A DNA stretch of 64,000 nt from Streptococcus infantis (lineage in GTDB: Bacteria > Bacillota > Bacilli > Lactobacillales > Streptococcaceae), in assembly GCF_019929665.1 (NCBI RefSeq), contig NZ_JAHZPZ010000001.1:124001-188000 (forward strand), written 5' to 3'. Positions 35,180 to 44,416 of this stretch are shown here, piece by piece. Made by a program: the position numbers and the translations under genes. The number at the start of each line of letters is the position of its first letter. Within the stretch, counting starts at the first letter, position 1. Below the pieces are notes generated by a model. It made no database searches and was not told where the DNA came from. It saw only the letters and a program-made list of their open reading frames with translations.

Positions 35180-35946
35180 TGAAACTAGAAGAATTTAGTC
35201 AAGATAATTTTGAACAAGCCTCCAAACGGCTTATCCGTTCTTTAACTCGTGGTAAAACAACTTCGTCTCAGCCCAAGGCTATCTTGCTCGGTGGACAGAG
35301 TGGTGCTGGTAAGACAACGATTCATCGTGTGAAACAAAGGGAATTTCAAGGCAATATTATTATCATTGATGGAGATAGTTATCGCTCTTTTCATCCGAAC
35401 TACCTTGATCTACAGGAAAAGTATGGAAAAGATAGTGTGGATTATACCAAAGTATTTGCGGGCCAAATGGTTGAATATCTCGTAGATGAATTGAGTAAAC
35501 AAGGTTATCATTTGTTAATCGAGGGCACCTTGAGAACAACACAAGTTCCTAGAAAAACGGCCCAATTATTGATAACTAGAGGATATCAAGTCTCACTTGC
35601 ACTAATTGCGACCAAGCCAGAATTATCCTATCTCAGTACTTTGATACGTTATGAAGAGCTCTACGCCATAGATCCTAGTCAAGCTAGAGCGACTCCCAAA
35701 GAGCACCATGATGGAATTGTAGAACATTTAGTTGATAACTTACGAGAGTTAGAAAATGACAATATTTTTAATCAAATTCAAATTTATCAAAGAGATCAAT
35801 CGTGTGTTTATGATTCGGAAGTAGATCAAATCTCAGCAGCAGAAGTTCTACAAGAATGCCTCTTCGGAAAATGGAGTAAGGTGGAGGAAGAGATGTTGAA
35901 GATGAGTCAGGAACGGTTGAGAGAACTGGGGGAAATTGATAAGTGA
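35179..35946 (+). CDS. pezT: Zeta-type toxin PezT (UDP-GlcNAc kinase)
   Basis: A 255-residue toxin of the zeta family that phosphorylates UDP-N-acetylglucosamine and blocks peptidoglycan synthesis. Walker A is GGQSGAGKTT (about 38-47), the catalytic acidic residue lies in IIDGDSYR (about 64-71), and the conserved LLIEGTLRTTQVP and RATPKEHHD stretches are present. All key motifs are intact and the length is that of known PezT. In pneumococci this module lies in the PPI-1 island; here it adjoins mobile-element remains. Confidence 0.96.
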   Translation: MKLEEFSQDNFEQASKRLIRSLTRGKTTSSQPKAILLGGQSGAGKTTIHRVKQREFQGNIIIIDGDSYRSFHPNYLDLQEKYGKDSVDYTKVFAGQMVEYLVDELSKQGYHLLIEGTLRTTQVPRKTAQLLITRGYQVSLALIATKPELSYLSTLIRYEELYAIDPSQARATPKEHHDGIVEHLVDNLRELENDNIFNQIQIYQRDQSCVYDSEVDQISAAEVLQECLFGKWSKVEEEMLKMSQERLRELGEIDK

Positions 35947-35988
35947 CGAAGGGCTAATTTATGAGTACATTTAAAAAAGTAATTTATT

Positions 35989-36069
35989 TTTGTACAAGAT
36001 TTAACTACTCATAATCTCTGGGAATTGGTTGAACAGTACAAAACAGGTAAATTAAGAGACTATGAATAG
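35989..36069 (+). pseudogene. Terminal fragment of the 13745-type gene
   Basis: Encodes 26 residues ending NLWELVEQYKTGKLRDYE then TAG. The nucleotide sequence is nearly identical to 14051-14131, differing at a few third positions and one Pro-to-Gln codon. Upstream similarity stops abruptly. Evidence for past rearrangement linking the two accessory regions. Confidence 0.9.
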
Positions 36070-36280
36070 GCAAAGATAACATTTTGTTATCTTCCCATTA
36101 AAAGGTATATAAAAACAGGCCTAAGCCTGCCCTATTTCTAACAAAGTTTATTCTTTAAGAATAATTAGAGAAAACACAAAGGGTAACAAAAAAGATAATT
36201 AAATTGATGAGTTCAGTAAAAAAGTAAATTGCACCTGTTAGCTGACCTGACACCTAGCAGTTTAGTTATTGAGGTTAATG
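36070..36280. other. Gap between pezAT debris and recombinase remnant
   Basis: No gene seen. Contains a CAGGC/GCCTG hairpin near 36115 and AT-rich sequence. Confidence 0.5.
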
Positions 36281-36311
36281 TTAGCGAGCCAAGTCGTTTG
36301 GCTCGCTTTTT
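36278..36311 (+). terminator. Rightward terminator overlapping the recombinase remnant
   Basis: AGCGAGCCAA pairs with TTGGCTCGCT, followed by TTTTTTT on the plus strand; it overlaps the stop of the minus-strand recombinase. Confidence 0.7.
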
Positions 36312-37861
36312 TTATTGTTTAATTTTCCGATGAAATTATAATAAATGTCAATCTGAATAGTGCGATTGCGTTTCGTGCCAGTTGGTTTATGAATTACAAT
36401 CTTATAAATCAGCTCATTCACTATCTCAACGGTTAATTCTGGTAGCTTTGTATATTTCGAAATTCTCGCCATAAACTTGGAGATATTCAAACTATCTTCT
36501 TGTTCTTTAGCGAGTTTTTCGGTTAAGTCAGAAATGGAAGCTTGGAGCTGGTGCTGTTCTTCTTCATAGCTCCGACTTAACTTCACAAAGCGTTCATCTG
36601 AAATTTTGCCAAGTAGATTATCTTCATAAAGCTTCTGGATAATTCGGTCTATTTCTTTAAAGCGGTGTTCATCTTTTTGGAGTTGCAACCGTTGGTGTTT
36701 GTTATCTTTACTGAATTGAGTTTGGTTTTGTTGCTCTAACTTCTTCAAAAAGGTTTTTTGGTCTAATTGGCACTCGTGGATCGTTTGACGAAGTTTGTCG
36801 CTTACAATCCCGATCAAAGCGGATTTTTGAATGTAATGCGGATTTTCGCAACCATCAATCGGCTTTCGGTAGCCAGAATACTTGTAATGGTCGTGGTTAA
36901 GTCCGTTTTTCTCTTGTGGGCAGAAATAGTGTTTTCTTCCACAAGTTCCACAAAAAACTAATCCAGCAAACAAGTTTTCGTGACCAGCCCTATTTTTATA
37001 CCGTTGATTTGAACGCTTATGACTTCGCATTTTTTGAACAATATCGAAAGTTTCTTGGTCAATTATCGCTTCATTGGTATTTTTGAAAATCAACCAGTCT
37101 TCTTTTGGGTTATCTACTTTACGTTTGTCTTTATAAGATTTTTCCCGTGTCCGAAGATTTACCGTATGTCCAAGATATTCTTCATGACTTAAAATCGCGC
37201 TTAGAGTTTCTCGCGTCCAAAAATAAGGCAAGCTCTCAACATTTGAACTGGCGGAAATAGGTTTTAATCCGATTTCGATTCGGTGGCGGTCTGGCTTGAA
37301 AACTTTGTCATTTTCTAATCCTTTCGCAATCTCTGAAAGACTTTTTCCGCTTTTCGCTTCCTTAAAAATCCGCTTCACAACTTCACTGGCAACTGGGTCA
37401 ATAATCCAATTTTTGGGATTGCTGGAGTCTTTGAGTTAGCCATACGGTGGATTAGTAGTTACTCGCTCACCAGCTCTCGATTTAGATTGCACAACCGCTC
37501 GAATCTTATTGCTGGTATCCACCGCATACATTTCGTCCATTAAACACTTGATTGGTAAGAAAATGGAGTTGCTCTCATTGGGCTTGTTAGAATCCACACC
37601 ATCATTTAAGGCGATAAAGCGAACGTCAAAGCTCGGAAAAGTAATTTCCGTTAGTTGTCCGACTTTGATATAAGAGCGCCCTAGACGACTTAAATCTTTC
37701 ACAATAAAGTTTGAAACTTGTCGATTTTCAACCAATCGAAGTGCTTCTGAAATTGCTGGACGGTCGAAGTTTGTTCCACTAAAATCATCATCAACGAAAA
37801 GAACTGGATTTGGCAGTTTTTCTCTCGCTACCACATCAAGAAGAATTTTCTTCATCAACAC
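36281..37861 (-). pseudogene. Large serine recombinase, truncated and interrupted
   Basis: The minus strand encodes the resolvase domain from VLFVDDDFSGTNFDRPAISE and IVKDLSRLGRSYIKVG onward, but the extreme N-terminus with the catalytic serine is missing. After TTNPPYG a TAA at 37433-37435 replaces what is normally a Tyr codon. The frame resumes as LKDSSNPKNWIIDP through the recombinase domain, the zinc-ribbon motif (CGTCGRKHYF) and a coiled coil to the end at 36281. Such enzymes move conjugative transposons. Two separate lesions mean it is inactive. Confidence 0.9.
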
Positions 37862-38010
37862 GATTCGAAGAGCGATTGGAACGCTTTTTGCGCCCTAAAT
37901 CTGTTAATTTTTGGTTAGAATTTTCATTTTCGAAGAAGATTTTTCAAAAATGTAGTTTTCGAATTGGCTTTCAATTTCCGAAATATCTTGTCCGTATCGG
38001 CTCAAGCTAT
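37862..38010 (-). other. Junction between recombinase and coupling-protein remnants
   Basis: No intact frame. Sequence here is mobile-element debris linking the two pseudogenes. Confidence 0.5.
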
Positions 38011-38937
38011 TCAAAATGGCATACGACTATCTCTAATTTTGGGTTTAGGTGGGTAGGTTTTACCGATAATCCAACGGTAGGTGTTAGGAGAGATTTCTGT
38101 TCTAATATATGCCCAAAATGGTGGTAAGCTGTAAAAATCTTCTTTATCAATCTCCAGAGTATATTTTGTCATGTAACGGGCTTCATTTAGGTTTAAGCCA
38201 AAAACAATTTTATTCGCAACATTGGATTCAATTCCAGCTTTTAGCTGAGGTGACATTTGGGCGAGGTGTTGAAAACCAATATTCCAGTCAACATTAAACT
38301 GGCGAGATTGCGAAAGTGCTTCATCTAAATTAGCGTTAGGGATTCCTAAGAAACTTGGTGTCTCATCAATATAGATAAAGACTGACTGGCGTTTGCTTGG
38401 CTCAACTGACGTCTGGCGCAAAATTAACATCCAGAGCATTGAAGTGATTAGGCTACCGATGAGTTTGGCAGATTCTGAACCAATTACCGCTTTATTTAGT
38501 GGAATCAATACAATTTTTCGGCTTTTGAAGATTTCCGCAAGACTGAAATTTGGGTTAGTTTGTCCCAACATTGCTCGAAGTTGTGGGCGAAGCAAAAACT
38601 GTCGGAATTTATTCAAAATAGGATTTAACATCTGGTGACGTTGAGCTTCACTGAGTAGCTCAAACCAGTTCCAGAAACTTTCTAGCCCGATTGGGTCTTT
38701 TAACTCTCTTAATAGTTTGTTTCGAAAGGACTGATTTGTCAGCAGACTTGGTAACATCACTAAAGAAGTGTTTGGAATGCGCGCCAGAGTTAAAAAAATA
38801 TGTGACAAAATATCTAGTGAGTAAATCCCAAAATGTTCAGGATATAACACTTTAAATAGCTCCAACAGATAGTCTGCGATAACTTCGGGCTCGATACCAT
38901 ATTTAGTTAGTTCAAAAGGATTTATACCAACAACTAA
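38011..38937 (-). pseudogene. VirD4/TraD-like conjugation coupling ATPase, C-terminal fragment
   Basis: The frame runs from about 38937 (LVVGINPFELTKYGIEPEVI) through SVFIYIDETPSFLG, a Walker-B-like DE motif, and SRQFNVDWNIGFQHLAQMSP, typical of type IV coupling or TraG/TraD-like ATPases. No Walker A or membrane anchor is present, so at least the N-terminal half is missing. Ends near 38011. Same strand and state of decay as the recombinase remnant, so both probably derive from one integrative conjugative element. Confidence 0.75.
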
Positions 38938-39246
38938 GGAAAGAAAAAGGGCAAGGATTGAAAAGGAAAGGCTGCAAAGTAATGGCGGAATAGAGCCTGA
39001 AGAAAGTAAGTTAAAGCATAGTGATGATTACAGAGGAAAGAATATTTGTCTGTTGATTTGTATAATGTATCATGCACCATCAAAGCTATTGGGAAAATAT
39101 TAACTACACAAAATATAAAGAAATGAAATTTGAAATATTCCTAAATATGGAGAATAATACGCGAAATACTATACTTCGTTCCTGAAATATCGATATTCGT
39201 TCTTTACATTTAAATTTCGTCCTGTTATAATAAAAGAGGAGGTGTA
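38938..39246. other. AT-rich gap before the AAA/subtilase pair
   Basis: No gene recognised; partly mobile-element debris. The last 70 bp include a TATAAT-like hexamer (near 39226) and AGGAGG (39237-39242) serving the ATPase gene. Confidence 0.5.
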
Positions 39247-40374
39247 ATGATGAAATATTCTATTGAAATTGGTAAGATCATAGAGGGTGCATTAAAGCAT
39301 GATCAAGCCAAAGTTATAAATTATACAAAACAATTAGTATCAAAGCTGGAAAAGGATAATGATTCCCGCTCTGCAGCTAAATTTCAACGTATATTATCTG
39401 CTCAAGCCGAATCTGCCTTAACTCCTATGAATAGTTCTAATTCTATTACTATTCCTGTAGATACTGAATCAAGAATGGACCTTGCTGACATTATTTATCC
39501 ATATCAAAATGATATTGAGGTAATTCTCTCAAAACGAAATGAAGAAAAATTAGACTCATTTATTTTAAGTTATCAAAATGCAGATAAACTTAACTCTCTT
39601 GGAATAAATGGATCTAACTCGCTGTTGTTATATGGACCACCTGGATGTGGAAAAACTAAATGTGCCTACCTAATTGCTAAAAAATTAAATTTACCACTCG
39701 TTGTTGCTAGGTTAGATAGCCTAATTTCTTCATACCTTGGTACGACTGCCAAAAATATTCGTAGCTTGTTTGAGTTTGCACAAAAAATGCCTTGCGTATT
39801 ATTTTTAGATGAATTTGATGCTATTGCAAAGGCTAGAGATGATAACAACGAACTTGGAGAATTGAAACGCATTGTTAATAGTCTTCTGCAGAATATAGAT
39901 ACAATGAGCAAAGATAGCCTAATTTTAGCAGCTACTAATCATCAACAGTTACTTGATCCCGCAATATGGAGAAGATTTGACTATAAGTTAGAAATAGAAC
40001 TGCCGGATAGAGATGCTATTGCAGCATTAATTACCTTATTTTCCAATGGTATATATAAATTTAGTCAAAAGGAAATTTTAGAAATTTCAACTTTACTTGA
40101 TGGGCAAAGTGGTTCTGATATAGAAGATATAATAACCAAAGCCATAAGAAACTCTGTTATCCATAACTCTTCTTTTAGTGTATCTAGCATTTATGAAGAA
40201 CTATTTATTACTAAAAATATCATTCCTCAAAACTGTAATGATTCACGAGAGTTATTACAAATCAAGGCAAAATATTTACGAGACAAAGATTCTAAAATTT
40301 TTAGTTTACAGACAATCGCTGACATCTTAGGTAGTTCAAAAACAACTATTCAAAAAATTGTGAAGGAGGTTTAG
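39247..40374 (+). CDS. IetA-like AAA+ ATPase
   Basis: A 375-residue AAA ATPase. A short helical N-terminus (1-100) is followed by the AAA domain with Walker A GPPGCGKT (about 129-136), Walker B VLFLDEFDAIAKAR (about 184-197), sensor 1 AATNHQQLLDPAIWRRFD with the arginine finger region, and a C-terminal lid. The last ~25 residues (SLQTIADILGSSKTTIQKIV) look like a helix-turn-helix. A second ATG three bases in is also possible by spacing to AGGAGG. The subtilase gene follows after two bases. This pair matches IetAS, known from Agrobacterium Ti-plasmid stability and reported as anti-phage. Confidence 0.85.
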   Translation: MMKYSIEIGKIIEGALKHDQAKVINYTKQLVSKLEKDNDSRSAAKFQRILSAQAESALTPMNSSNSITIPVDTESRMDLADIIYPYQNDIEVILSKRNEEKLDSFILSYQNADKLNSLGINGSNSLLLYGPPGCGKTKCAYLIAKKLNLPLVVARLDSLISSYLGTTAKNIRSLFEFAQKMPCVLFLDEFDAIAKARDDNNELGELKRIVNSLLQNIDTMSKDSLILAATNHQQLLDPAIWRRFDYKLEIELPDRDAIAALITLFSNGIYKFSQKEILEISTLLDGQSGSDIEDIITKAIRNSVIHNSSFSVSSIYEELFITKNIIPQNCNDSRELLQIKAKYLRDKDSKIFSLQTIADILGSSKTTIQKIVKEV

Positions 40375-40376
40375 TT

Positions 40377-42653
40377 ATGAGCGAAAATAATCTACCTATA
40401 AAATTAGTTCTTCCCAAAACAACAGATATCGTTCCTAATATTGGGAATGGGCGATTAAAATTTTTTGGCGAAGTAACTCCGCAGTTAAAAAGAGAAATAA
40501 CTGACGAATTTGAAAATTTGCTATCTTTTTATTCAGATGTTTTCAACGAGAATGAGTCAATCCCTGCTGTAGGAAAAATAACTGTAAAACCTGAGGCTAT
40601 TGCAAAGTCACACAAACCATCTGACCTGTGTAGAAATTGCCCAATTATTGGTAGCGAAGAGTTAAATGAAATATATATTAAGGTCAACAGAAAAAGCATT
40701 CAGGAAACAATAGAGATGGTAAAAAATCCACCATCACAAAAATTTCAAGCCAACATGACCGCAATAGTCGACATTCAACCTATTAAGCCAGAAGAAAAAA
40801 TCTCACCAACACTCCACTCTATTGTACAGGAAGATTTTAACTCTATTAAAAAAGTTATTAAACTTAAAGTCTTTGATTTTGATGATGATTTTGATAATGC
40901 ACAAATTTGGGACTATGTGATACGCAAATTATGTTCACTTCATTTTGAAGATAAATACGAAATTATTTCATATGGTGATCAGCTTAAATTTTTGAAAATA
41001 GAAGTTACTTCTTATGATGATATTATTAAGCTGGCCTCTATTAATGGAGTAAAAACTGTTGGTTTTTTTCAAGAGTATTCCCTTCCTCAGAACGATTTTT
41101 CGGTAACGGAAATACAAACCTTATTGGATTCTGAGTATAGGGATAGCGATGTTACCATCGGAATTATTGATGGTGGAATAAGTGACGATAATCCATTTTT
41201 AAAGCCTTATATTGTTGCACGTGAAGAATATGTAGATAAAGTTTATCAAAATCCACAACATGCCACATTTATTGCATCGACTATACAGTATGGAAATGTT
41301 TTAAATAGTATTTCTGCACCTGCAGCTTATCGTTTTAAATTTGTAGATATTGTTGCCATTCCAAATAGCGATAAAGATTTTGGATTAACTGATTCCATTA
41401 CTGAAGATGATTTGATGGAAATTATCGAAGAAGTGATGGAGAAACATTCATCTACTACTAAAATATGGAATTTATCACTAGGCATTGAAAATAAGCCTTG
41501 TGATGGTTCAATGTCTGATTTAGGGGTATTTTTAGATTACATTCAAGACACATACCATGTACAAGTCTTTGTTTCTAGTGGAAATGTAAATAGCCTGCCA
41601 CTTAGAAATTGGCCTCCCCAAAAAGGTATTGGCGAACATGACCGCCTTATATCTCCAGCCGATTCTGTTCGTGCTATAACAGTAGGTTCTGTTGCATTAT
41701 TTGATTCCGCAGATTCGATTGTTAAATTTAATGAGCCTTCACCTTTTAGTCGAAGAGGACCTGGTGCCAATTATATTGTTAAGCCTGATGTTGTCGATTA
41801 CGGTGGTAATTATTCTACATCATACAAAATTGATGGTTTAGGAGTAAAGGGATTGAATTCTAGTGGAAAAATCGTTGAGGGGAATGGTACAAGTTATTCA
41901 ACTCCTCGATCGTTGCAGAAATATGCCTCGATATATGAGGAAATGATCGAACCTGATCTTATTCTTGCAAAAGCAATGTTAATACATTCTGCTAGAATGA
42001 ACTCTCGTGAGTTGTTAGATGAACATCCTGATAATATTAAATATTATGGATTTGGGATCCCTTCTGCTGATACACAAGATATTTTGCAATGCAGTAAAGA
42101 TTGTGTAACGCTTGTTTTTAAACAAAAAATATCTCAGGGGTCACATCTGGAAATGTATGATTTCCCATATCCAAAGTCTCTTATCAAAAACAACAAATAT
42201 ATTGGTGAAATAGGAATGACCCTTGCCTACTTACCGCCTCTTGACCAGAAATATGGTCGTGAATATTGTAGAACTAATATTGATGTCAGTTTTGGAACAT
42301 ATTCATATAAAGATGGTGGAAAGATTGAATATAAGGGACAAGTTCCGCTTGAATCGAAATGGGATGAAAAATTTGAATCAGCACGAGTAAAACACGGGTT
42401 TAAATGGAGTCCTATAAAATCCTATTATAGAAAACTAAACAGAGGAATAAAATTGGCGGATGGATGGAAACTCAGAGTTGACTTAACTCCACGAAACGAG
42501 CTCTATGTACCATCGCAAGAATTCGTTTTAATTATTACTGTCAAAGATCCAAATGGCAATGATATTTATTCAGAAATAACTAATGCGCTAAGAGAAAGAG
42601 GTTATATAACTAATAATATCGAAACGAAATTTCAGGTTCGTCAAAGACAATAG
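40377..42653 (+). CDS. IetS-like subtilisin-family (S8) serine protease
   Basis: A 758-residue intracellular-type subtilase without a signal peptide. Catalytic triad visible as Asp265 in VTIGIIDGGISD, His295 in NPQHATFIAS and Ser506 in GNGTSYSTPR; oxyanion Asn probably in VFVSSGNVNSLP. A ~230-residue N-terminal region and a C-terminal beta-rich domain flank it. AAGGAGG inside the end of the ATPase gene supplies the ribosome binding site. In the IetAS system the ATPase restrains or directs the protease, which would be toxic when released. That mechanism is from the known pair, not shown here. Confidence 0.87.
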   Translation: MSENNLPIKLVLPKTTDIVPNIGNGRLKFFGEVTPQLKREITDEFENLLSFYSDVFNENESIPAVGKITVKPEAIAKSHKPSDLCRNCPIIGSEELNEIYIKVNRKSIQETIEMVKNPPSQKFQANMTAIVDIQPIKPEEKISPTLHSIVQEDFNSIKKVIKLKVFDFDDDFDNAQIWDYVIRKLCSLHFEDKYEIISYGDQLKFLKIEVTSYDDIIKLASINGVKTVGFFQEYSLPQNDFSVTEIQTLLDSEYRDSDVTIGIIDGGISDDNPFLKPYIVAREEYVDKVYQNPQHATFIASTIQYGNVLNSISAPAAYRFKFVDIVAIPNSDKDFGLTDSITEDDLMEIIEEVMEKHSSTTKIWNLSLGIENKPCDGSMSDLGVFLDYIQDTYHVQVFVSSGNVNSLPLRNWPPQKGIGEHDRLISPADSVRAITVGSVALFDSADSIVKFNEPSPFSRRGPGANYIVKPDVVDYGGNYSTSYKIDGLGVKGLNSSGKIVEGNGTSYSTPRSLQKYASIYEEMIEPDLILAKAMLIHSARMNSRELLDEHPDNIKYYGFGIPSADTQDILQCSKDCVTLVFKQKISQGSHLEMYDFPYPKSLIKNNKYIGEIGMTLAYLPPLDQKYGREYCRTNIDVSFGTYSYKDGGKIEYKGQVPLESKWDEKFESARVKHGFKWSPIKSYYRKLNRGIKLADGWKLRVDLTPRNELYVPSQEFVLIITVKDPNGNDIYSEITNALRERGYITNNIETKFQVRQRQ

Positions 42654-43102
42654 AATCCCCGTAAAAATAGATGCTCTTATTTGTAGGTATCTATTTTATT
42701 TTTAAAGGGGTGCACAATGTAGGAAGAGGAGGCTCAGAAAAAATTGTGAAGCATATATTCGCAGAGTGTGGTAGGGAGTGAAAAAACGATATGAGGAGTA
42801 AAATTCATAGATGAAATGGATGAAGGAAATCAAAATTTTTCGATACAATTCTCGTGTGAAGTAGATGGAGGAAAAATAAGAATTGTAAAGTATAAGATCA
42901 TGCATGAAATATTATTCGAGTATAAAAAGGACCTACAAAATAGTAGTATATATTTTCTTATATGAGTTAAGAAAAGGAGAAGACGTTGAATATATGAAAA
43001 GACGGCTCACTTGAACCGTCTTTTAACTCGCTTATAAGATGCATGAACTCAGATTATTTTAGAGTGCTCAGTGTCAAGCTGTCCTTATAGGTGTTTTTTA
43101 TT
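42654..43102. other. Non-coding gap after the AAA/subtilase pair
   Basis: No gene seen on either strand. Contains a weak hairpin near 42669-42700 (AAATAGAT / ATCTATTT) and a bidirectional terminator at 42994-43023. The rest is AT-rich with repeated GATGAA/GAAG-type purine-rich motifs. Confidence 0.5.
42994..43023. terminator. Bidirectional terminator
   Basis: AAAAGACGG and CCGTCTTTT form a stem around CTCACTTGAA, giving T-runs on both strands. Confidence 0.75.
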
Positions 43103-43330
43103 TTAATAATACTGCACTTCAATTCCATCCATAATATTTATTAAAGTATTACCACCAATTTTTAAAGAAATAAGATCATTGAATGACGATACCTGGTATT
43201 CCTTATCTCCAATCACCACTACAATATCGTGGACAGAATTTGGCAAAATAACACAATCTTGCCCTTTGTAGACAAAAGAGGCGTCCCAACCATTGTGATA
43301 TAACGCTTGTAAATCATCTAATATCGCCAT
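43103..43330 (-). CDS. Small beta-rich protein 1 of a three-gene cluster
   Basis: A 75-residue protein beginning MAILDDLQALYHNGWDASF. The ATG at 43328-43330 is preferred because AAAGGA lies seven bases upstream. Alternating hydrophobic residues suggest a small beta-barrel or SH3-like fold. No family recognised. Third gene in a set of three small same-strand genes, 51 bp after its neighbour. Confidence 0.6.
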   Translation of the reverse strand: MAILDDLQALYHNGWDASFVYKGQDCVILPNSVHDIVVVIGDKEYQVSSFNDLISLKIGGNTLINIMDGIEVQYY

Positions 43331-43381
43331 ATAAAAATCCTTTCCCATAATGTTTTTGCAGGTGAAAGCACCTAGATTGAA

Positions 43382-43564
43382 CTAAGTGCCAATAACTTCA
43401 ATTTCCTTAATACTACTCTCTGGATATGAATAGTCTCCTATAACGATTTCATCATCACCATCTAAATCAAATCCATCATACCAATCAAGCACCGTGCCAG
43501 TGATGGACGTGCCATCTTCTAAAACAAGATACACTTTTTTATCTACATATTCCCATAGTCTCAA
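43382..43564 (-). CDS. Small acidic protein 2, LSm/SH3-like
   Basis: A 60-residue acidic protein: MRLWEYVDKKVYLVLEDGTS, then TGTVLDWYDGFDLDGDDEIV and SSIKEIEVIG. The strand pattern VYLVLEDGTSITGTVLDWYD resembles LSm/SH3-type barrels that bind RNA or peptides, an inference from pattern only. TTG start seven bases after AGGAG. Seventeen-base-pair gap between neighbouring stop and this binding site, consistent with co-transcription. Confidence 0.6.
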   Translation of the reverse strand: MRLWEYVDKKVYLVLEDGTSITGTVLDWYDGFDLDGDDEIVIGDYSYPESSIKEIEVIGT

Positions 43565-43585
43565 TGTGTTTCTCCTTTTCTAGGT

Positions 43586-43828
43586 TTAGCTAAATATTAC
43601 TTTTTTACCAATCAACTCGTCCTCGGTGTAATCAATTGTAAAAGTATCTTGTTTTAAGATGGATTTAGGAGGCGTTGTTCTAACGAATGGAATACTATGA
43701 ACTTTGTATTTTTTCCCTCCAATATCCACAAATTGGTTCATCCTCAAGTTTGAGAAATCAGGGTCTTCAACAGTGATAGACACAAGACGATTTTCAATTT
43801 TATAAACATCAATAATCTTATTTTTCAT
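43586..43828 (-). CDS. Small basic protein 3 of the cluster
   Basis: An 80-residue protein, MKNKIIDVYKIENRLVSITV onward, ending in KKVIFS, with predicted beta strands. No family recognised. Weak GAAGAA ribosome binding site before the ATG at 43826-43828. First gene of the three, 52 bp downstream of the terminator of the tRNA-like RNA. Read-through could link them. Confidence 0.6.
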   Translation of the reverse strand: MKNKIIDVYKIENRLVSITVEDPDFSNLRMNQFVDIGGKKYKVHSIPFVRTTPPKSILKQDTFTIDYTEDELIGKKVIFS

Positions 43829-43879
43829 GTTTCTTCAACTCTTTTAATTTCTGCTTGTCTTTGTTCAGATTTTTGGTAA

Positions 43880-43903
43880 CAAAAACCCCCAATGAAGGGG
43901 TTG
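43880..43903 (-). terminator. Terminator of the tRNA-like RNA
   Basis: On the minus strand CCCC-TTCATT-GGGG followed by GTTTTTG, 8 bp after the tRNA-like fold ends. Confidence 0.8.
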
Positions 43904-43910
43904 AAAGTAA

Positions 43911-43978
43911 CGTAGAAGCCCGGATTCGAACCGGAATCTCCTCAATCAAGGCGTAATCCCCATATACGACTCTCTACG
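43911..43978 (-). ncRNA. tRNA-like RNA lacking a normal anticodon arm
   Basis: On the minus strand, AACGTAGAG pairs with TTCTACGTT (a 9-bp acceptor-like stem including one wobble), a D-arm-like hairpin follows (CGTA, 9-base loop with GGGG, TACG), then only a miniature hairpin (CCTT-GATT-GAGG) where the anticodon arm should be, and a perfect T-arm (TCCGG-TTCGAAT-CCGGG). Total about 68 bases. Own consensus promoter (43992-44020) and terminator (43880-43903). It is not a canonical decoding tRNA; either a derived regulatory or decoy RNA, or a decayed mobile-element tRNA. Confidence 0.65.
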
Positions 43979-43991
43979 TTTACTTGATGTG

Positions 43992-44020
43992 ATTATACTA
44001 CTATTTAGTTCCTTTTTCAA
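43992..44020 (-). promoter_or_regulatory. Promoter of the tRNA-like RNA
   Basis: TTGAAA (44020-44015), exactly 17 bp, TATAAT (43997-43992) on the minus strand: a near-perfect vegetative promoter, about 14 bp before the RNA. Confidence 0.85.
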
Positions 44021-44198
44021 CCGACCTGTCTCACCATTCTATAGTTCTAAAAAACACTATACCTTATGGTAATCTTAGAGTTTTTTATGTCGTCAATGCT
44101 CGGACAATCAAAAAGACCGAATTAAATCTGATACGGTTACTTAACGATATTAAACAGTAGTCTATTCCTACCAGTCAAGAAGTTGGATTACCTACTTT

Positions 44199-44294
44199 CT
44201 ATTTTTGAACTCTTTGTTTAAGTTTTTGATAAACAAAAAGACAAAAGATACCAGCAATAAGAATACCAACCATCCAAAAGCGATTGCTATCCAT
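44199..44294 (-). CDS. Possible 31-residue membrane peptide
   Basis: MDSNRFWMVGILIAGIFCLF and a basic tail KLKQRVQK: one membrane helix with positive C-terminus, like type I toxin or small membrane peptides. The ribosome binding site is weak (GGGA directly upstream), so coding is uncertain. Confidence 0.3.
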   Translation of the reverse strand: MDSNRFWMVGILIAGIFCLFVYQKLKQRVQK

Positions 44295-44416
44295 TCCCAA
44301 ATAAACATTCTGGGACGAGTATCTCAGTGTGTTTTTGTGGTAAAATATAATAGATTAATCAATGAAAAGTAGTCATTTTTTTAGAAATTCCAATCAATAA
44401 TAAGAAAAGTGGCTTT

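Noticed and set aside
43911..43978. Ordinary tRNA gene
   Set aside because: The T-arm is perfect, but there is no 7-base anticodon loop with U33 and the sequence between D- and T-arm is too short. Kept as a tRNA-like RNA instead.
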